Positions 1 through 7,164 of a stretch of DNA of 8,383 bases are shown here, piece by piece (the stretch's first letter is position 1; each line of letters begins with the position of its first letter). The position numbers were made by a program, and so were the translations under genes. The notes below the pieces were generated by a model. That model was not told where the DNA came from. It saw nothing but the letters and a program-made list of their open reading frames with translations, and did not search any database. The stretch is taken from positions 1-8,383 of the forward strand of contig JALHHV010000168.1 of assembly GCA_022837365.1 (NCBI GenBank), read 5' to 3'. This stretch comes from Desulfovibrio sp. GTDB lineage: Bacteria; Desulfobacterota; Desulfovibrionia; Desulfovibrionales; Desulfovibrionaceae.

Positions 1-152
1 AGCACGAATCCCCCCGCTTCGGAACGGTACAGGGCCAGTTCCCACCAGTTGGGGGCTATGCCCATCCATTCACGGTCGTCCACCGTGGCCAGGTGTTCGC
101 CGGTGAAGACGAGGTCTTCGCGTCCGTTACGGTGCAGTCTGATTTCCTGCAT
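1..152 (-). CDS. Partial hypothetical protein (N-terminal 50 residues)
   Basis: The minus strand opens with ATG at 152-150 and stays open to the window edge, giving 50 residues that begin MQEIRLHRNGREDLVFTGEH and include the aromatic stretch NWWELALYR. A good ribosome binding site (CAGGAG) lies about 8 bases upstream of this ATG, and G/C-rich third positions fit a real gene. The residues are hydrophilic and acidic with no signal peptide or membrane segment, so a small cytoplasmic protein is likely. I do not recognise the family and assign no function; the C-terminus lies outside the window. It is divergent from the DUF2459 gene at 424, and the 271-bp spacer between them should hold both promoters. 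Confidence 0.7.
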   Translation of the reverse strand, partial: MQEIRLHRNGREDLVFTGEHLATVDDREWMGIAPNWWELALYRSEAGGFV

Positions 153-341
153 GGCGCCACTCCTGCGGTTTGAGGGTGGAGGGGGTGACCGCAAGCCCGC
201 CGCGCCCCGGCATGATGCGGAACGCAAACGGGAGGAGAGAATCCTGCCGACAGCGTACACCAAAATGGACGCCCGTGTGAAATGATTTTCCGAAAAACCG
301 CCACGGATTATCATCGATATCACGCACCCCCCACCAATGCC

Positions 342-371
342 TTGGCAATCCACCTGGTTACGGAATATCAT
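342..371 (+). promoter_or_regulatory. Candidate sigma-70 promoter for the DUF2459 gene
   Basis: TTGGCA (342-347) and TATCAT (366-371) are separated by 18 bases and resemble -35 and -10 boxes. They lie about 50 bases upstream of the ATG at 424, in a locally AT-richer part of the 153-423 spacer. The leader would contain a short GC hairpin (CCCG-TCGG-CGGG, about 381-393) and the AGGA ribosome binding site at 414-417. This is a pattern match only. Confidence 0.35.
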
Positions 372-423
372 GCCATCATCGCCCGTCGGCGGGCAGCATC
401 CCCAACCGTTGCCAGGAAGCACC

Positions 424-1267
424 ATGCCCTTCACGCGCCCTTCGCACCGCCACCAGCCGTCCGGACCGCCCCGCCACCCCGTGCGCCGCGCGCTGGCGTG
501 GACGGCGCGCGGCCTGGCTCTGCTGGTGCTGGGATACGTGCTGGCCGTGGCCGTGCTGGGCGCGGTGCCCCGGCCCACGGACAGGCTTTCGCTGCCTGCA
601 TGCTGCCTGGCCACCAGCGCCGCCCGCGTGATCGAGGCGGAACGGGACGGCCCGAATGCGCCGGTTGCATCGGACGCGCCGGTTGTGCCGGACCATCCAC
701 GTGATCAGCAACGGAGTGCATGCGGACATCGTGCTGCCCGCACAGGTGCAAGGGGAACCGGGGCTGGCGGAAGTGCTGGGACTGGACGGCGCGGCGGACG
801 GCGCGCCCGCCCTGTCGCCCCATGCCCATCTGGCCGTCGGCTGGGGCGCGCGGGAATTCTACCTGACCACGCCCGCCTGGGACCAGGTGCGTCCCGGCGT
901 GGCCCTGCGGGCGCTGGCCCTGGCCCCCGCCGTCCTGCACGTGGAGGTGATGCCGGGGCCGCCCCTGCCCGACGCGGATACCCGTACCCTGCACCTTACG
1001 CGGCAGGGCTACCGGAACCTGGTGGCCTTCGTGGCCGCCAGCCTGTCCCGCGACACGGCGGGGCGGCCCGTGCGCATCGCCGCCACGCAGCAGGGCAACG
1101 GCGCGGGCTACGGGCCGGGCAGCCTGTTCCTTGAAGCCACCGGCCGCTTCAGCCCCCTGCGCACCTGCAACACCTGGGCGGCCGAGGCGCTGGCCACCAC
1201 CGGGGCGCGCACCCCGGTGTGGACGCCCCTGCCCCAATTCGTGCTGCACCACCTGCCCCCACCCTAA
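424..1267 (+). CDS. DUF2459/TIGR02117 family membrane-anchored protein, apparent frameshift
   Basis: Two overlapping frames together make one protein of about 280 residues. The first frame starts at ATG 424 behind AGGA (414-417). It encodes a basic N-terminus and one hydrophobic segment (about residues 30-48, RGLALLVLGYVLAVAVLGAV). The conserved domain, starting near TIHVISNGVHADIVLP and including GWGAREFYLTTPAWD, VLHVEV, GYGPGSLF and RTCNTWAAEAL, lies one base over, in the frame that ends at TAA 1265-1267. These are hallmarks of the DUF2459 family (TIGR02117), whose members have an N-terminal membrane anchor followed directly by this domain. The frame changes between 632, where the second frame first becomes open, and about 697. 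The second frame alone could start at ATG 656, but that start has only a poor ribosome site and would lose the anchor. A real mutation, a sequencing error or recoding are all possible. The biochemical function of the family is unknown to me. The next gene follows after 14 bp, suggesting co-transcription. Confidence 0.72.
658..693 (+). repeat. Imperfect tandem duplication of an 18-bp unit
   Basis: Unit 658-675 (GCGCCGGTTGCATCGGAC) and unit 676-693 (GCGCCGGTTGTGCCGGAC) match at 15 of 18 positions and abut head to tail. The repeat lies exactly in the interval where the DUF2459 reading frame changes. Eighteen bases alone would not shift frame, but the duplication marks a slippage-prone spot. Confidence 0.7.
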
Positions 1268-1281
1268 AACAAGGAGGCTAT

Positions 1282-1533
1282 ATGGCGAAAAAAGCTGATC
1301 TGCAGCCGTGGTTGCTGGATGCCCTTCAGCGTAGCGGTGGCAAGGGGACAATCCCGCAACTTTGCAAACTTGTATGGGAACTACATCGAGATGAGTTGGA
1401 AAGGTCCGGCAATCTCTTTTACACGTGGCAGTACGATATCCGCTGGGCCGCACAGAAGCTGAGAGATCAAGGAGTGCTTGAAGACATCACCAAGCTGCCC
1501 AAGGGCGTATGGGGATTGGCAGCGCCCAAGTAA
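1282..1533 (+). CDS. Small winged-helix-like protein (Mrr N-terminal-like fold suspected)
   Basis: The 83-residue protein starts at ATG 1282, 4 bases after a near-perfect Shine-Dalgarno (AAGGAGG, 1271-1277), and ends at TAA 1531-1533. The pattern is an N-terminal helix (LQPWLLDALQRSGGKG), a second helical unit (IPQLCKLVWELHRDEL), a third (YDIRWAAQKLRDQGVLED) and a C-terminal hairpin-like end (LPKGVWGLA). This order and the closing GVW-L motif resemble the winged-helix domain at the N-terminus of Mrr-type restriction proteins, here standing alone. DNA or protein binding is therefore inferred. There is no signal peptide or membrane segment. The gene is clearly less GC-rich than its neighbours, with third positions often A or T, hinting at separate acquisition. 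It follows the DUF2459 gene by 14 bp and a strong hairpin begins 20 bp after it, so the two probably share a transcript. It could also be an unrelated small helical protein. Confidence 0.78.
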   Translation: MAKKADLQPWLLDALQRSGGKGTIPQLCKLVWELHRDELERSGNLFYTWQYDIRWAAQKLRDQGVLEDITKLPKGVWGLAAPK

Positions 1534-1552
1534 TCCCCCCCTAAAACGGCGA

Positions 1553-1581
1553 CAGGCCGAAGGGACCGCCCCTTCGGCCTG
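1553..1581. terminator. Strong symmetrical hairpin, probable (bidirectional) terminator
   Basis: A perfect 12-bp stem is formed by CAGGCCGAAGGG (1553-1564) and CCCTTCGGCCTG (1570-1581), with a 5-base loop. It starts 20 bp after the stop of the winged-helix gene. No T-run follows on the plus strand. On the minus strand a short TTTT follows after six bases (TCGCCG). It may end the plus-strand pair and also the minus-strand riboswitch transcript coming from the right. Confidence 0.6.
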
Positions 1582-1983
1582 CGACCACATGACTCGCCCA
1601 GGAGACAGGGCGTTGCCAACTTCGCATTGCGGACGTGCCGCGCGACGGCAGGGCCGCCGCGCGCACGTTCCGCCACGCAGGATTCCGGCACGCATTCGTG
1701 ACGAACTCATGCGGCGAAGCGAATGCGCGACGTTCCCGACGCGGTGTACGGGCACCAGGGCGTCGGAAAGCATGGCGGATTCGCCTGCCGGGAAAGCCGG
1801 TGTGGAAGCGGAGGACGGCAGCCCGCGCGGGGCGGGCGTTGCCTTGGGGGCACGGTGGGTGTCCGGCGGCCCCCCGGCGCGGGGCGCGATCACGAAGGAT
1901 CGGCCTGGCGGGCCGGGTCGCGGGCGGGAGCCGCCTGCGCGCTGGCGCGGGCGGTCGCATGCCGACCGGAGTCACGCGTGGCA
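1582..1983. other. Non-coding stretch downstream of the glycine riboswitch
   Basis: Every open frame here on either strand has the arginine-, proline- and alanine-rich composition of chance frames in GC-rich DNA, and none has a ribosome site plus a protein-like sequence. On the minus strand, where the riboswitch points, I checked all three frames for glycine cleavage, serine or transporter signatures and saw none. One minus-strand start (ATG 1773, MLSDALVPVHRVGNVAH...) has a weak AGGCG upstream but runs through the hairpin and antisense into the winged-helix gene, so I do not call it. The stretch contains the long hairpin at 1629-1673. Confidence 0.6.
1629..1673. repeat. Long imperfect inverted repeat (hairpin)
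   Basis: The arms 1629-1649 and 1653-1673 pair almost throughout: GCGG/CCGC, ACGTGC/GCACGT, GCGCG/CGCGC and CGGC/GCCG, interrupted by single bulges at 1639 and 1669 and one mismatch (1645 with 1657), with a 3-base loop. That is 19 pairs, mostly G-C. It lies in the riboswitch transcript region, about 50 bases before the 1553-1581 hairpin on the minus strand. No T-run follows on either strand. Confidence 0.6.
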
Positions 1984-2170
1984 CTCTGTCCTTTTACCTG
2001 AGAGTTTCGCCACCCCGGTTCCCTGCGAGGACATGGGCGGTTTGCTCCTTCGGTGCTCCACTGGTGGAGGCTCTCCAGAGGCTCGTCGGGCAGCAGTCCT
2101 TTCGCCTGAAAGATTTACTTCGTCGGCGCCCCATGCCGTTTGCCGCCGGCTGGGGTCTCTCCTGCTGTCG
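1984..2170 (-). promoter_or_regulatory. Tandem glycine riboswitch (two aptamers)
   Basis: Read on the minus strand, this shows both aptamers of the glycine riboswitch class. Aptamer 1 (about 2167-2091) is closed by CAGCAG/CTGCTG and carries GGAGAGACC, GCCGACGAAG, then TAAATCTTTCAGG and CGAAAGGAC. After a linker of about 8 bases, aptamer 2 (about 2083-1984) carries CTCTGGAGAGCC, GCACCGAAGGAGCAAACC, then CGAAACTCTCAGG and TAAAAGGACAGAG. These are the conserved cores of the class, so the RNA should bind glycine. GA-containing bases upstream (TGACGA) and in the linker (CGACGA) could form the usual leader-linker kink-turn; that part is inference. Riboswitches of this class usually precede glycine cleavage genes or sodium/amino-acid symporters on the same strand. 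Here no such gene follows, and no obvious T-tailed terminator or ribosome-site switch is visible just after aptamer 2. Upstream on the same strand, the DUF255 gene ends at 2296. Confidence 0.93.
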
Positions 2171-2295
2171 TCATCCGAAACCAAGCGTGAATGGGGGTGT
2201 ATCCGGTTGCCGGGGGAAACGCAAGCACTCTCGTAACACACTGGCATTCCCCGCAAAACATGCCGTTTACACAAACAGTCGCCGTCCGTTCCGCG

Positions 2296-4653
2296 CTACC
2301 CCGGCGTCAGCGGCCGCACCGCCAGCAGCCGTTCCTTCAGTTCCGCCGGGTCGGTGATGGGGGCCGAGCAGGCGTAGTTCTCGCACAGCCAGGCCGTGGC
2401 GCGGTCCTCCACCGGGGCGAGATGCGCGGTGAACGGCACCAGCGCGGCCAGGTCGCGCGCGTTGTCGCTTGTCCGCAGGTGCAGCACCGTGGTGGGGGCG
2501 TAGGTGCCGCGCACGGCGGCCAGCATGGCCTCGGTGTCCGGCTGGTCCGGCTCGCCCGCCACGATCACCGACCGCCCGCCGCTGAGCGCGAAGTCCACCC
2601 CGCACAGGAACATGGTGGACCCGATGGGGTGATGGCGCACCTGCGTGGCGAAGGCGCGCAGCACGCCCCGCGCCCGCTCGCCGTATTCCGGCCGCCCCAG
2701 CAGCAGCGAAAGGCGCAGCAGGTTGAACAGCGAGGCGGCGTTGCCCGAGGGCAGCGCGCCGTCGTGCCCTTCCTTGCGGCGCACCAGCAGGGCGTCGCCG
2801 TCGGCCGGGGTCATCCAGTAGCCGCCGCCCTCGGGGTCGTGGAAGAAGGTGTCCTGCACCTCCTGCAACCGCAGGGCGCGGCGCAGCCAGCGCACCTCGC
2901 CGGTGGCGCCGTACAGTTCGATGAGCCCCCAGATCATGAAGGCGTAGTCGTCCAGCAGGCCGGGAACGGCGGCCTCACCGTCGCGCCAGCGGTGCAGCAG
3001 ACGCCCTTCCGGGGTGGACATGCGCGACAGCACGAAGTCCGCGGCCGCTGCGGCGGCCTCCGCCAGGTGCGGCGCATCGAAGGCCTGGGCGCAGCGCGAC
3101 ATGGCGGCGATGGCCAGGCCGTTCCAGTCGGCCAGCACCTTGTCGTCCAGGTGGGGGCGCGGCCGCCGCGCGCGCAGGTCGAACAGCGCGGCGCGGGCCG
3201 CCTCCAGGCGTTCCTCCACTTCGCGCTGGGGCAGGCCCAGGTCGCGCGCGAGTTCGCCGGGGGTGCGGGGCAGGTGCAGGACGTTGCGGCCGGTGCGGCT
3301 GCGGGTGGCCTCGTCCTCGTAGTTGCCGTAGGCCGTGCAGCCGAAGGCACGGGCCGCCAGGTCCGCGTCGGAAATATGGGCCGGGCCCGCATCGGAGACG
3401 GGGCCGTTCCCCACGCCATGCCCCACGTCACTCCCCACGACATTTCCCACATCGAGCGGGGCGCAGGCTTCCTCGATGTCCGCCAGGGTGAAGGTGTAGA
3501 ACAGCCCTTCGCCGCGCGCGCCGTCCAGTTCGCTGTCGGCGTCCTCGGCGCTGTAGAAGGCCCCCTCGGGCGAGGTCAGGTCGCGCAGGACGTAGGCGGC
3601 GGTCTCTTCCGCCGTGCGGCGGAACTCGCCGTCGCCGGTGGCCAGCCACGCCTCGGCGTAGGCCAGCATCAGCATGGCCTGGTCGTAGAGCATCTTCTCG
3701 AAGTGGGGCAGCAGCCAGCGGGCGTCGGTGGAATAACGGTGAAAACCATAGCCCACGTGGTCGTGGATGCCGCCGCGCCGGATGGCCCGCAGGGTCTGCG
3801 CCGCCATGCGCAGGGCCTTGGCCCCCGCGGGCTCGGCCTGCGCCTGAGCGGGGACGGCCTGGGCCAACCCCGTCTGCCCGGCGGCGTAGCCGTTGCGGCG
3901 CGCCCAGCGCAGCAGGAACAGCAGGTTGTGCGGCGAAGGAAACTTGGGCGCCGCGCCGAAGCCGCCGTTGGCCTCGTCGAATTCCGAGGCCATGGCCTCG
4001 CAGGCGGCGTGCAGGGTGCCCGCGCCGGGCAGGCGGCCGTCGGCGGGCGGGCGCAGCATGGCCTCCGCATGGCGGCGCACGTGCTCCACGATGCTGTCCG
4101 CGGAATCCAGCACCTCGCCGCGCTTGTCGCGCCACACGGCCAGCACGCGCGGCACCAGGTCCATCAGCCCGATGCGGCCGGGCCGCGAATGCTTGGGCAG
4201 GTAGGTGGCGGCGAAGAAGGGCCGTCCGTCGGGCAGGGCGATGATGGTCAGCGGCCAGCCGCCGGTGCCGGTCAGCATCTGGCAGGCGGCCATGTAGGCG
4301 GCGTCGATGTCGGGGCGTTCCTCGCGGTCCACCTTGACGCACACGAAGGCGTCGTTGAGCAGGCGGGCCACCTCGTCGTCCTCGAACGACTCGTGCGCCA
4401 TGACGTGGCACCAGTGGCAGGTGGAGTACCCGATGCTGACGAACAGCGGCCGGTCCTCGTCGCGGGCGCGTTGCAGGGCCTCGTCGCCCCACGGGTGCCA
4501 GTGCACGGGGTTGTCCGCGTGCTGGAGCAGGTACGGGCTCTTGGATTCGGACAGGCGGTTGGCCCGGGACGGATCGGAACCGGCGCCGGGGCCGGATGCG
4601 GCCGAACGGGCGGAAACGCCGGGCGTGTCGGACTTTCCGGAGAGGTCGGACAT
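2296..4653 (-). CDS. DUF255 thioredoxin-domain protein (YyaL/SPATA20-like)
   Basis: The 785-residue protein begins at ATG 4653-4651 behind AAGGGG; the frame is open further upstream but that part lacks conserved sequence. After a disordered start, residues 33-160 are a thioredoxin-like DUF255 domain: [19 protein letters not shown], the redox pair CHWC (79-82), [12 protein letters not shown] and GGWPLT (131-136). The rest is an (alpha/alpha) six-hairpin domain like those of epimerases and glycosidases, with [14 protein letters not shown] (230-243), [15 protein letters not shown] (294-308), [12 protein letters not shown] (315-326), YSAEDADSE (367-375), [13 protein letters not shown] (503-515), LLDDYAF (566-572) and PSGNAA (635-640). 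Length and order fit the YyaL family. The substrate of this family is not established, so the common label of thioredoxin or cellobiose epimerase-like should be read cautiously. There is no signal peptide, so it should be cytoplasmic. A repetitive insert lies at 400-425. It is divergent from the cyclase gene and probably monocistronic, unless reading continues into the riboswitch region 126 bases downstream. Confidence 0.95.
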   Translation of the reverse strand: MSDLSGKSDTPGVSARSAASGPGAGSDPSRANRLSESKSPYLLQHADNPVHWHPWGDEALQRARDEDRPLFVSIGYSTCHWCHVMAHESFEDDEVARLLNDAFVCVKVDREERPDIDAAYMAACQMLTGTGGWPLTIIALPDGRPFFAATYLPKHSRPGRIGLMDLVPRVLAVWRDKRGEVLDSADSIVEHVRRHAEAMLRPPADGRLPGAGTLHAACEAMASEFDEANGGFGAAPKFPSPHNLLFLLRWARRNGYAAGQTGLAQAVPAQAQAEPAGAKALRMAAQTLRAIRRGGIHDHVGYGFHRYSTDARWLLPHFEKMLYDQAMLMLAYAEAWLATGDGEFRRTAEETAAYVLRDLTSPEGAFYSAEDADSELDGARGEGLFYTFTLADIEEACAPLDVGNVVGSDVGHGVGNGPVSDAGPAHISDADLAARAFGCTAYGNYEDEATRSRTGRNVLHLPRTPGELARDLGLPQREVEERLEAARAALFDLRARRPRPHLDDKVLADWNGLAIAAMSRCAQAFDAPHLAEAAAAAADFVLSRMSTPEGRLLHRWRDGEAAVPGLLDDYAFMIWGLIELYGATGEVRWLRRALRLQEVQDTFFHDPEGGGYWMTPADGDALLVRRKEGHDGALPSGNAASLFNLLRLSLLLGRPEYGERARGVLRAFATQVRHHPIGSTMFLCGVDFALSGGRSVIVAGEPDQPDTEAMLAAVRGTYAPTTVLHLRTSDNARDLAALVPFTAHLAPVEDRATAWLCENYACSAPITDPAELKERLLAVRPLTPG
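3406..3453 (-). repeat. 12-bp tandem repeat (four units) inside the DUF255 gene
   Basis: On the minus strand four imperfect units follow one another: GATGTGGGAAAT, GTCGTGGGGAGT, GACGTGGGGCAT, GGCGTGGGGAAC. They encode [16 protein letters not shown] (residues 401-416), a linker insert in the six-hairpin domain. The period is a multiple of three, so copy-number change would keep the frame. Confidence 0.75.
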
Positions 4654-5019
4654 GGAATACCCCTTGCGGTGTCGCGGGCGGTGAACGGCCGTGACGGTGC
4701 ACGGCCCCGGCACCGGGCCGCCCGCCGCACGGACGCCCCGCTCCCCTCCCGAAGGCGCACACTGGCCGGGTGTTCCATGGCCCGCAGCAGCAGGCCAATG
4801 CATGCACCCTACCTTATGCATGCCCTATCAGACTCGCGCCATGCGGGCAACGTGGCTGGACAAAAAGAAAAGGCCCGCAGCCGCGTGTGCCCCCCCGGAT
4901 GTCCCCCCGATGTCCCCTCGTGCAACCCTTGCGGCACGGCGCTCCATCCTGTAAGTTTCCGCAACCTTCGGCCATGCTCTGACCGTGCGCCCGCCCTCCC
5001 TCCGGGCGCGAGGACCGCC
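4654..5019. other. Divergent intergenic region between the DUF255 and cyclase genes
   Basis: This 366-bp spacer should hold the promoters of both flanking genes. I see no convincing -35/-10 pair on either strand. Two identical ATGCATGC words (4798-4805 and 4816-4823), each containing the palindrome GCATGC, lie 18 bp apart in an AT-richer patch and could be an operator. GAGGA at 5010-5014 is the ribosome site for the cyclase. Open frames here are extensions of the flanking frames and have no protein character. Confidence 0.55.
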
Positions 5020-7140
5020 ATGCGGGTCTTCCCCCTGCGGCAACGCCTGTTGCTCCTCCTCGCCATCCTCTCGTCCCTGACGCTGGTCGCGCTGGGGACG
5101 TTCTCCTACGTGCGCGCCAAGAACATCATGCTGCACGGGGCCGAATCGGCCATAGCCCTGCAGGCCGACACCCTGGCCAACGCCATCGTCAGCCAGTACG
5201 CCGGGGAATACGCCCGCGCCGTGGCCGGCCTGCGCCAGGATCCGCGCGTGGCGGCCTGCCTTGCCGGACGCCCCTACGACCGGGAAGGGCTGCTGGCCAG
5301 CTGGTCCAGCTTCCTGCGGCTGCGCTCCGAGGCGTTCTTCGTCTATTTCGCAGACCTGTCGGGGCGCGTCCATGCCATCCAGCCCCTGCGCGAACTGCCG
5401 CCCGACTTCGACGCCCGCACGCGCCCATGGTTCCGCAGGGCCATGGAACACCCCGGCGTGGTGGGCTGGTCCGACCCGTACACCGAATTCATCACCGGCA
5501 AGACCGTGGTCAGCACCGTGGCCACCGTGGACGCCCCGGCGGGCGGCAAGCCCCTGGGCGTGCTTGGCCTGGACATTACCGCCGACGGGCTGCGGAACAT
5601 CCTGTCCGGCGTGGCCCTGCCCTCGGGCAGCGGCCTGCTGGTGCTCACCGCCGACGGACGGCCGGTCACCGCCACCGGGCTGGGGGCCGCGCTGGCCGAC
5701 CGCGTGGACGCCACCCCCCTGCGCAACCTGGCGCGCGGCACCCACACCGCCCACGCGCCCCCCGGAAACGGTCACGCCATGGGCGGCACCATCGGCGACA
5801 ACGCGGGCAACGGGGCCACCTACCTGGACGTGGACGGCGAGCGGGTGCTGGCCGCCGTGCGCGCCGTGCCCGGCCCCGGCTGGCGGCTGGTGCTGCTGGT
5901 GCCGCAGGAGGAACTGCTGCGCGCCGTGGCCCCCATCCGCTACGGCACCGTCCTCGCCATCGGCGGCATGCTCACCCTGTTCGCCGTGCTGTTCGCCACG
6001 GCCACCGTGGGGGCGTCCGGCCGGGTGGGCCAGCTTGCCGAGTACATGCGCAGCGTGGCGCACGGCGACTTCACCGTGCGCAACCTGTTCTCCGGCCGCG
6101 ACGAATTCGGCGCGCTGAACCGCCACCTGAACGAACTGGTCATGGCCCGCCGCGACGCGGAGGCCGCCCTACGCAACGCGGAGCGCCAGCACCGCGAACT
6201 GGTGGAAAACGCGCCCATCGGCATCTTCCGCACCACGTGGGACGGCACCATCCTGGTGCTGAACCAGCACGGGGCCGCGCTGCTGGGCTTCCGCGACGTG
6301 GCCCACGCCCGCGCCCTGCTGGACGATTCCGTCATCCCCCTGCACGTCGAGCCCATGGACCGCCAGGCCATGCTGGACGACCTGGCCGCCGGAGAGGTGG
6401 TGACCGGCCAGCGGCTGCGCTGGTACCGGCGCGGGGGCGAGACCATCTGGATATCGCTGTACGCCCGGCGCACCGGCACGGCCGGGGAGCCCGAGGTGGA
6501 AGGGTTCTTCCTGGACGTGACCGGACAGGTGGAAGACACCATGCGCCTGGAACAGCTGGCCACCACCGACGAGCTGACCGGCGTGTCCAACCGCCGCCAC
6601 TTCATGGCCCGGCTGGAGGACGAGGCCACGCGCTCGCAACGCTACGGCCGCCCGCTCTCGGTGCTGTTGCTGGACGCCGACCACTTCAAGGCCGTCAACG
6701 ACACCTGGGGGCACGAGGCGGGCGACATGGTGCTGCGCCACATCACCGACGTGATGGGGCTGTCCCTGCGCGAGAACGACCTCATCGGCCGCCTGGGGGG
6801 CGAGGAATTCGGCGTGCTGCTGCCGGAAACGGCGCTGGACCGCGCCCTGCGCACGGCGGAACGCATCCGCACCGCCGTGGAGGACGCTCCGGTGGCCGTG
6901 CGCGATGCCTGGGTGGGCTGCACCGTCAGCGTGGGTGCGGCGGAATACCGGGGCGCCAACGATTCGCTGGACGACCTGATCCGCCGCGCCGACCAGATGC
7001 TGATGCGCGCCAAGGAGGGCGGCCGCAACCGGGTGTGCGCCCCGCAAGCCACGCCCACCTGCCCGGACGGCGCGGGCAGGGATGGCACGTCCGGGAACGG
7101 GGCATCCGGAGACGGGGGAGACGGGACGGGGGCGGCCTGA
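5020..7140 (+). CDS. Membrane diguanylate cyclase (dCache-HAMP-PAS-GGDEF)
   Basis: The 706-residue protein should make cyclic di-GMP from two GTP in response to an extracytoplasmic signal. It starts at ATG 5020 after GAGGA, and a hydrophobic segment follows at once (residues 9-28). Residues 35-300 form a periplasmic double-Cache sensor with the typical RPWFRRAMEHPGVVGWSDPY and TGKTVVSTVATV strings. A second membrane segment (307-330) leads into a HAMP domain (about 330-380) and a short helical linker. A PAS domain (about 390-505: ENAPIGIF to VEGFFLDVTG) and the GGDEF domain (about 513-672) complete it. The active site is GGEEF (593-597); the metal-binding aspartate is D552 in LDADHF, with ND at 560-561. 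The I-site RxxD (REND, 584-587) sits five residues before GGEEF, so product inhibition is expected. All residues for activity are present. The C-terminal 30 residues are low-complexity Gly/Asp/Ala. The ligand cannot be read from the sequence. The gene stands alone and converges on tgt. Confidence 0.96.
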   Translation: MRVFPLRQRLLLLLAILSSLTLVALGTFSYVRAKNIMLHGAESAIALQADTLANAIVSQYAGEYARAVAGLRQDPRVAACLAGRPYDREGLLASWSSFLRLRSEAFFVYFADLSGRVHAIQPLRELPPDFDARTRPWFRRAMEHPGVVGWSDPYTEFITGKTVVSTVATVDAPAGGKPLGVLGLDITADGLRNILSGVALPSGSGLLVLTADGRPVTATGLGAALADRVDATPLRNLARGTHTAHAPPGNGHAMGGTIGDNAGNGATYLDVDGERVLAAVRAVPGPGWRLVLLVPQEELLRAVAPIRYGTVLAIGGMLTLFAVLFATATVGASGRVGQLAEYMRSVAHGDFTVRNLFSGRDEFGALNRHLNELVMARRDAEAALRNAERQHRELVENAPIGIFRTTWDGTILVLNQHGAALLGFRDVAHARALLDDSVIPLHVEPMDRQAMLDDLAAGEVVTGQRLRWYRRGGETIWISLYARRTGTAGEPEVEGFFLDVTGQVEDTMRLEQLATTDELTGVSNRRHFMARLEDEATRSQRYGRPLSVLLLDADHFKAVNDTWGHEAGDMVLRHITDVMGLSLRENDLIGRLGGEEFGVLLPETALDRALRTAERIRTAVEDAPVAVRDAWVGCTVSVGAAEYRGANDSLDDLIRRADQMLMRAKEGGRNRVCAPQATPTCPDGAGRDGTSGNGASGDGGDGTGAA

Positions 7141-7164
7141 CCGCGCGAAACCGCCTGCCCGCCG

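Noticed and set aside
431..1453. 340-residue minus-strand frame opposite the DUF2459 and winged-helix genes
   Set aside because: It is Gly/Gln/Arg-rich and spans two real plus-strand genes. It is a shadow frame.
1635..1800. Plus-strand fragment with RHAFVT reminiscent of a tyrosine recombinase, followed in another frame by VYGHQGVG
   Set aside because: Only a few residues match, two frames are needed, and the catalytic pattern of Arg, His and Tyr cannot be assembled. Chance is more likely than a decayed integrase.
1541..1984. 147-residue minus-strand frame starting with GTG just after the glycine riboswitch
   Set aside because: Its position is suggestive, but the sequence is Arg/Pro/Ala-rich without any family motif, the GTG overlaps the end of aptamer 2, and there is no ribosome site.
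2171..2295. Possible promoter boxes upstream of the riboswitch (for example TTTTGC and TACGAG at 17-bp spacing)
   Set aside because: The match to consensus is poor and several equally weak pairs exist in the same stretch.
2191..5019. Very long plus-strand open frame continuous with the cyclase gene
   Set aside because: It is antisense to the well-conserved DUF255 gene and has chance composition. It stays open because GC-rich codon bias removes stops in the opposing frame.
7131..7155. GGCGG/CCGCC pairing between the convergent cyclase and tgt stops
   Set aside because: A 5-bp stem with a 15-base loop and no T-run is too weak to call a terminator.
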